From Oceanospirillum sp048264105 (GTDB lineage Bacteria > Pseudomonadota > Gammaproteobacteria > Pseudomonadales > Halomonadaceae), in the NCBI GenBank assembly GCA_048264105.1, contig JBLXDJ010000001.1:1-64000 (forward strand): a DNA stretch of 64,000 bases, read 5' to 3'. Under the pieces are notes generated by a model. That model was given only the letters and a program-made list of their open reading frames with translations. It did not search any database and was not told the DNA's origin. Below are positions 59,615-64,000 of this stretch, piece by piece. Both the position numbers and the translations under genes were made by a program. Positions within the stretch are counted from its first letter, which is position 1; every line of letters starts with the position of its first letter.

Positions 59615-59647
59615 AAACCCCTGATCCGGCAACGGATCGGGGGTTTT
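59615..59647 (+). terminator. terminator after nhaC-family gene
   Basis: AAACCCCTGATCC-GGCAAC-GGATCGGGGGTTTTT, 100 bases after the stop, with one bulge. Confidence 0.85.
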
Positions 59648-59780
59648 TCGGGTTAAAGGGTTTCATCATAGGAGAGCCGGAAAGGCCTCCTGACATAACT
59701 AAAAGGCTTATCGTGGTCTGCAAAGGCTCCGTGGGAAGCAAGCCGTAAGCTGCTACAGCTATTTAATAAGGAAGATAACA

Positions 59781-60740
59781 ATGACAATACGTTCGCCAAG
59801 ACTGGCATTCTTTTTAGTGTTTCTGATCAGTCTGATCTGGGGCACCGAGTTTGTGCTGATCGATCTGGCGGTTGCCGAGCTGCCAACACATACCTTTAAC
59901 GCTATCCGCTTTGCCATTGCGGCCATTTCGTTATTGCCACTGCTCTATTTCAGTAAAGAGAAGGTTCGCCCTGATCAGCTGAAAAAACTGATTCTGACCG
60001 CCCCTGTGCTGGGGGCGATGCTGTTTATCGGCTTTTATGCCCAGACCGAAGGTTTGCGTTTTACCACGGTATCCAATGCGGGTTTTATCACCGCATTAAG
60101 TGTGCCTTTGGTTCCTGTGCTGGGTTTCCTGTTTTTCCGGCAGAAGGTGCGCCTGATGGTGGGGCTAGGGGTTGCACTGGCGACCTTAGGTCTTTACCTG
60201 CTGACCATGGGCGGCTCCGCTTATGTGTTTAACAAAGGTGATCTACTGGTGCTGATCTGTGCCTTTGGTTTTGCGGCTCATATTGTGCTGACCGGTCGCT
60301 GGGTAGGCAATATGCCGGTGATTACCCTGAGTATTATCCAGCTTTTGGCGGTGTCTCTGTACAGCGTGATCGGCGCTGCGATTGGGGATCATCCGGTGTT
60401 CTATTATGCGGGCAGCACGCCGATTAACGGCTGGGAGCTGTTCAGCAAACCGATTGTGATCTTTGCCATTGTGGTGGCATCCACGCTGGGTACGGCCTAT
60501 GCAGTATGGGCACAATCTGCCTGTCAGAAACTGTTGCCGCCCCATAAGATTGCGCTGGTGTTTGCCCTTGAGCCGATCTTTGCCCATGTGACCGCCTGGA
60601 TCGTACTCAGCGAACATCTGGGCGTGGTGGGTGTGATCGGTGCCGCCTGTATTGTGGTGGCGATGGTGATCTCTGAACTGGGTGATGATGAGCATCAGCC
60701 GGAAATTCAGCCGCTGGATCAGACCGCAACGCCTCACTGA
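59781..60740 (+). CDS. EamA/DMT-superfamily exporter (319 aa)
   Basis: Ten hydrophobic segments in two homologous EamA halves: FFLVFLISLIWGTEFVLIDLAVAELPTHTFNAIRFAIAA and LLVLICAFGFAAHIVLTGRW, ending in a charged cytoplasmic tail. EamA proteins of the RhaT/YdcZ type move amino acids, purines or drugs, so the substrate is unknown. AAGGAAG precedes the ATG. Being last in the polyamine-type gene set, it may export a pathway product or toxic intermediate (inference). The stop is followed by three degenerate 18-19-bp repeats and a terminator. Confidence 0.88.
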   Translation: MTIRSPRLAFFLVFLISLIWGTEFVLIDLAVAELPTHTFNAIRFAIAAISLLPLLYFSKEKVRPDQLKKLILTAPVLGAMLFIGFYAQTEGLRFTTVSNAGFITALSVPLVPVLGFLFFRQKVRLMVGLGVALATLGLYLLTMGGSAYVFNKGDLLVLICAFGFAAHIVLTGRWVGNMPVITLSIIQLLAVSLYSVIGAAIGDHPVFYYAGSTPINGWELFSKPIVIFAIVVASTLGTAYAVWAQSACQKLLPPHKIALVFALEPIFAHVTAWIVLSEHLGVVGVIGAACIVVAMVISELGDDEHQPEIQPLDQTATPH

Positions 60741-60748
60741 TGGCTCCA

Positions 60749-60803
60749 GCTATATAAACGGCGCAAGGCATATAAATAGCACCAGGCGTATAAAAAGAAA
60801 CCG
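60749..60803 (+). repeat. three degenerate 18-19-bp tandem repeats after the EamA gene
   Basis: Copies at 60749-60767, 60768-60785 and 60786-60803 share GCxTATAAA; the last two agree at 13 of 18 positions. The third runs into the terminator stem. Confidence 0.6.
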
Positions 60804-60836
60804 AAGCTCTGTTGCAACACAGGCTTCGGTTTTTTG
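60798..60836 (+). terminator. terminator after EamA gene
   Basis: AAACCGAAGC and GCTTCGGTT arms, extended by CTGTTGCAACAG, are followed by six T. Confidence 0.9.
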
Positions 60837-60870
60837 CTTTCCGGGCTATTTGAAACGCTCTCAGGCTTTA

Positions 60871-60960
60871 AATGCTCGTTAAGGGCGGTTTAGCACTTTT
60901 GGTACTCGCTAAGGGCTTTTGGTACTCGCTAAGGGCTTTTAGTACTCGCTAAGGGCTTTC
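60871..60960 (-). repeat. 20-bp tandem repeats copying the FIST-MCP gene end
   Basis: On the plus strand GGTACTCGCTAAGGGCTTTT stands at 60901-60920 and 60921-60940 (identical), and a variant with two changes at 60941-60960 lies inside the gene end (KALSEY and stop). A fourth, 14-of-20 copy lies at 60871-60890. The stop codon is at 60939-60941. Confidence 0.93.
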
Positions 60961-62951
60961 AGGTGGTGAATAGCCTCCACCTCCTGATCGATCTCCTCAA
61001 GGCGTTGCGCCAGGTCGTTCATGTGCTGGATGTTAGCACTGACTTCGGTGCCGGTTTGGGTTGAGGAGGTGACCATACTGTCGATATCTTCGCTCAGTTC
61101 CGCAGAACCGGAGGCGATCTCCTCAACAAACTGACTGGTGCGGTCGATGGTGCCTTTAATGCTGATGATAGAGCCGGAGACATTGCTGATGGTTTTACCG
61201 GTCTCATCGACGCTTTTCTGCGTATTCTGAGACAGGTTGCGTACCTCGTCCGCGACCACGGCAAAGCCCTGCCCGGCATCACCGGCACGGGCGGCTTCAA
61301 TGGCCGCGTTAAGGGCTAACAGGCTGGTCTGATCGGCAATATCAGAGATCACATTCAGCACCGACATCACCTCATCGGCGTTGTTCTGCAGGATGTCCAC
61401 ATCAGAGCGCAGCTGGACGCGGTCAGTTTCCTGCTCATGAATCAGGCTATTAAAGTGGTTGAAGCGCTGTTGTACATCGCTCAGTACCTCTCGGGAGGTT
61501 TCTGTATAGCTCTGCAGGGAATCAAAGCCACCCATAATAGAGTTCACCAGAGGTTTGTACTCCGCCATACGGTCGATCAGGGTCGCCTGCAGCTGGTTGA
61601 TCTGACGCAGGCTGTTCAGGCGGGACTCCATAAAGTACATGCGGAAGTGGCTGTAATACTGCGGGAAGTTATCGGCATACTCATCCCGGAAGCGCTCTCC
61701 GGCTTCCAGACGGTAAAAGAAAACAGCGGTCAGGGTCTGATTCATATGCACCCCCAGCAGTTCACCAAAGGTGGAGAAGCCCGCCGCCGGGATCTGGCTG
61801 AAGCTGGAGACCTTGTTCAGTTCACTGCTGTTATTTAACCGGCGCAGAATACAGTCATTGGCCAGCATCGCCACCGGTTGCGGTTTGTCGGCGGCGTACT
61901 GGCGGTATTCCTGATCGGTCTGACCGGCAAAGCTGTTGGCTTTCACCAGATGCAGAGTGTCACCAAAGTGCAGGTCGCAGAAGAAGGAGATAACCCCGGC
62001 AGCCTGATCGATACCCGCTACCGAGCGCACAAACAGCTCACCGCCGATCTCAACACCAAAAGAGTGCCCTACAAGATGGCTGTCCAGGTCTGACGGCGCA
62101 CAGCGGAAATGCTCACACAGGGCATCCACCAGTGAGATGGCGCGGTTTTCGCCGTCGCGCATCACCGACTGAACGGTACGGGTGTGGGCATCGGCTTCGA
62201 TAATGGTGAAGTGGGTGCCGGTTTTCTGGAAGTTATGGCTTTTGAAAATGCCGTAACGCACCTGAGGCTTCAGCTTGCAGAACAGAATCAGTGCCTTGCC
62301 ATCAACAATCCGCTCGCCATCAAACACCGCCGCCTGCTGAAAATCCAGCTTGCCACCGGCGGAACCACCGACAAAGTAACAGGGCAGTTTGTTGCTGGCG
62401 TACAGCGCCTGCATAAAGAAGTTTTCACTGGCGGTCAGGCCATCGAAAAAAGTCAGCGCCAGGGTGTTCTGGGAGCGGACATTAAAGGGCAGGTTGATGC
62501 GCTTAATCTCCTGCTCGATCTTTTGGGTGCGTTGCTGCTCATTCATCTGAATCTGGCCGCGTTTGATATCGTCGCAATGCAGATTCACCGTGCGCAGCTC
62601 CACCGCCTCAAACAGATCGTGGCTGAAGCTTTGCAGTACGATGTTATCCCACTGGCCATCGGCGCTATGGTAAAGACTGTTGCCGCAGGAACTCAGCTCA
62701 CCGGCGGTCATCACCGCGATAAACTTTTCTGCAAAGGGAAGGGCTTGTTTCAGGGAACGGGCAGTTTGTTCAAAGGGCAGCCAGGGAGAGATAAAGGCGA
62801 TCACCAGTGCGGCATTACCTTCGGCAAAAGCGAGTTCATCAAGGCCCGGAGCATTGATCTGACTCTGGCGGATATTTTTGACCTTAACCGGTGCCTGTTG
62901 GTTTTTCTGACTGTCTGCTGGCTTGCTTTTTTTATTCCAAAACATCGTCAT
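60939..62951 (-). CDS. Soluble chemoreceptor with FIST sensor domain (670 aa)
   Basis: No transmembrane segment. FIST_N (about 45-240: ALVIAFISPWLPFEQTARSLKQALPFAEKFIAVMTAGEL, CYFVGGSAGGKLDFQQ) and FIST_C (about 245-430: HFGDTLHLVKANSFAG, ILRRLNNSSELNKV) are followed by an MCP signalling domain (about 470-665) with tip QTSLLALNAAIEAARAGDAGQGFAVVADEVRNLSQ. FIST domains bind small ligands, thought to be amino acids, so this is a cytoplasmic nutrient or metabolite receptor feeding CheA/CheV. GGGGG precedes the first ATG by six bases. The last codons are repeated downstream in a 20-bp tandem array. Confidence 0.9.
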   Translation of the reverse strand: MTMFWNKKSKPADSQKNQQAPVKVKNIRQSQINAPGLDELAFAEGNAALVIAFISPWLPFEQTARSLKQALPFAEKFIAVMTAGELSSCGNSLYHSADGQWDNIVLQSFSHDLFEAVELRTVNLHCDDIKRGQIQMNEQQRTQKIEQEIKRINLPFNVRSQNTLALTFFDGLTASENFFMQALYASNKLPCYFVGGSAGGKLDFQQAAVFDGERIVDGKALILFCKLKPQVRYGIFKSHNFQKTGTHFTIIEADAHTRTVQSVMRDGENRAISLVDALCEHFRCAPSDLDSHLVGHSFGVEIGGELFVRSVAGIDQAAGVISFFCDLHFGDTLHLVKANSFAGQTDQEYRQYAADKPQPVAMLANDCILRRLNNSSELNKVSSFSQIPAAGFSTFGELLGVHMNQTLTAVFFYRLEAGERFRDEYADNFPQYYSHFRMYFMESRLNSLRQINQLQATLIDRMAEYKPLVNSIMGGFDSLQSYTETSREVLSDVQQRFNHFNSLIHEQETDRVQLRSDVDILQNNADEVMSVLNVISDIADQTSLLALNAAIEAARAGDAGQGFAVVADEVRNLSQNTQKSVDETGKTISNVSGSIISIKGTIDRTSQFVEEIASGSAELSEDIDSMVTSSTQTGTEVSANIQHMNDLAQRLEEIDQEVEAIHHLKALSEY

Positions 62952-63087
62952 ATCCCCCGGACTTGTTGCACGATTTCAAAATCATACATTTGAAATGTCG
63001 GGAAAAGTCGCAGGGCAGTACGCAAGTATTAGGAAACAGTGCTGAAGTATGAGGCTGAGATGGGGGACGCGATGCTAAAAGTGTAAC

Positions 63088-63109
63088 AAGCCGGTATTAC
63101 TACCGGCTT
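63088..63109 (-). terminator. hairpin terminator after multicopper oxidase gene
   Basis: AAGCCGGTA-TTAC-TACCGGCTT lies 30 bases beyond the stop. The T run on the minus strand is interrupted (TTGTTACACTTTT), so termination may be partial. Confidence 0.6.
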
Positions 63110-63140
63110 TAACCCTGATGCAGAGGTCTCCTGAGGCTGA

Positions 63141-64000
63141 TCAGCTCACGGAATCCTTATCCGGCCTATAGACATTCACCGCCTGCATCATACCCAGATC
63201 TTCATGGGTGAGGTTATGGCAGTGAAAGACAAAGGTGCCGGTGTAGTTCAGGAAACGGGTGCGGAATTTGATGCGCTCGAAAGGCTTCAGATTCACTGTA
63301 TCCAGCCAAGTGCCCGGTTCCACATCACCACCTGAGATCATCTGGAAGGGATTCACGTGGATATGGAACGGATGTGATTCGGCGGTGTGGTTATACACCT
63401 CCCATTCTTCAACGGCATTTAACGGAATCTGCCAGGCATCCTCACAGGAGAAGGGTTGCCCGTTTACCGTGTACTTGCGGCCTTTAGGATCGCCGGACAT
63501 GCCAAACTCCAGTCGACGGCCAAAAGTGACTTCCTCCGGGGTGATATCATCCAGATGTTCTGGGCGCGGCAGCTTGCCAGAGAAGAGCTTCATATCGTCT
63601 GCTGTTTCATCCGTTACTTCAAGCCAGGCGATAATATTCTCCGGTGCGGAATTGTCCTGTTCAATATCCCGCAAAATGGCGTAGCGCTGACCGGTGCTGC
63701 CGGAATCTGTCGGAGCCTTAACCAGAATATCCGCGCGGTTACCGGGAATCAGCACTGCTTTATTCATAATCTCACTGTATTCCAATGGGTTACCGTCAAA
63801 GCAGAGGACGGTAAAATCATGGTCTTTGATACCAAACAGCATATTGTCCATATGACTGGCATTCACCAGTCGCCAGCGCTGAACTTCACCGGGTTTCATA
63901 CGAATTACCGGTTTTAGCTGACCGTTGATCAGGGTATCCCCCGGCTGATTGAGTACTTCGTAGTCTTCACAGACACCGGCTTCATTTACCCTTGGCGTCT
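63141..64000 (-). CDS. Multicopper oxidase, C-terminal part (5' end outside window)
   Basis: The reading frame runs open to the window edge, so the N-terminus is missing; the visible 286 codons cover the second and third cupredoxin domains. The frame before the Met at 63899 reads TLINGQLKPVIRMKPGEVQRWRLVNAS, typical of these enzymes. Copper ligands are present: HPFHIHVNPFQ (about 95 residues before the end) and FVFHCHNLTHEDLGMM near the C-terminus, with the HCH tripeptide of the trinuclear/T1 sites and a Met axial ligand. Bilirubin-oxidase/CotA-like or CueO-like subtypes cannot be separated from this part. Secretion cannot be judged. Confidence 0.9.
   Translation of the reverse strand, partial: TPRVNEAGVCEDYEVLNQPGDTLINGQLKPVIRMKPGEVQRWRLVNASHMDNMLFGIKDHDFTVLCFDGNPLEYSEIMNKAVLIPGNRADILVKAPTDSGSTGQRYAILRDIEQDNSAPENIIAWLEVTDETADDMKLFSGKLPRPEHLDDITPEEVTFGRRLEFGMSGDPKGRKYTVNGQPFSCEDAWQIPLNAVEEWEVYNHTAESHPFHIHVNPFQMISGGDVEPGTWLDTVNLKPFERIKFRTRFLNYTGTFVFHCHNLTHEDLGMMQAVNVYRPDKDSVS

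Noticed and set aside
60901..60960. Regular 20-bp repeats that might be a CRISPR array
   Set aside because: The copies are head to tail without spacers and are derived from the adjacent coding end, so they are a slippage array.

Overview
The window is chromosomal DNA of a motile, respiring marine-type gammaproteobacterium. An Oceanospirillales/Oceanospirillaceae relative (Amphritea, Neptunomonas or Marinobacterium-like) is my best guess, inferred from gene content: a tatD/uup/dadA/queDE housekeeping set, YfcM-type EpmC, EfpL, a DUF3080 lipoprotein beside a MATE pump, CheV, many soluble chemoreceptors and c-di-GMP proteins, and an NhaC/PuuBC/ureohydrolase catabolic set. No species call is possible from sequence alone.

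Layout. 1-126: 3' end of a 5S rRNA gene and the terminator of an rRNA operon. 241-7595 (minus): three tightly packed genes for a MukBEF/MksBEF-like SMC complex (kleisin F, E, then a 1625-residue SMC-like ATPase) with no jetD nuclease gene. 7.8-14.2 kb: TSUP permease, soluble zinc-binding (CZB) chemoreceptor, ABM-domain protein, tusA, DUF3080 lipoprotein, MATE pump. 14.4-18.1 kb: epmC and an iron-uptake SBP/permease pair behind Fur-like palindromes. 18.2-25.4 kb: tatD, cheV, uup, universal stress protein, methyltransferase. 25.4-41 kb: dadA, then a signalling block with four GGDEF proteins (one with a periplasmic c-type haem motif), one EAL protein, a REC-CheC protein, a 1279-residue hybrid kinase and queE/queD. 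38.6-42.4 kb: a DecR-like Lrp regulator and a cysteine synthase/desulfhydrase-family enzyme. 42.6-45.3 kb: PhoD-like phosphatase and a hemerythrin-like protein with an altered iron ligand.

45.4-60.7 kb holds what looks like a polyamine/guanidino-compound catabolic set: LysR regulator, ureohydrolase (SpeB family), PuuC-like aldehyde dehydrogenase, then after an insertion PuuB-like oxidase, NhaC-family transporter and EamA exporter. The insertion (49.5-51.7 kb) contains two toxin-antitoxin pairs on either side of an AT-rich gene that has the hallmarks of a single integron gene cassette with its own attC site (50332-51062). Two small lipoproteins, EfpL and two periplasmic binding proteins follow. 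The window ends with a FIST-domain soluble chemoreceptor and a 5'-truncated multicopper oxidase.

A recurring, unexplained signal is a set of short degenerate tandem duplications (17-26 bp) at the 3' ends of genes. They copy the last codons and stop codon (tusA, puuB-like, FIST-MCP, probably DUF6164 and the hemerythrin gene) or a terminator arm (uup; queD/GGDEF intergene).
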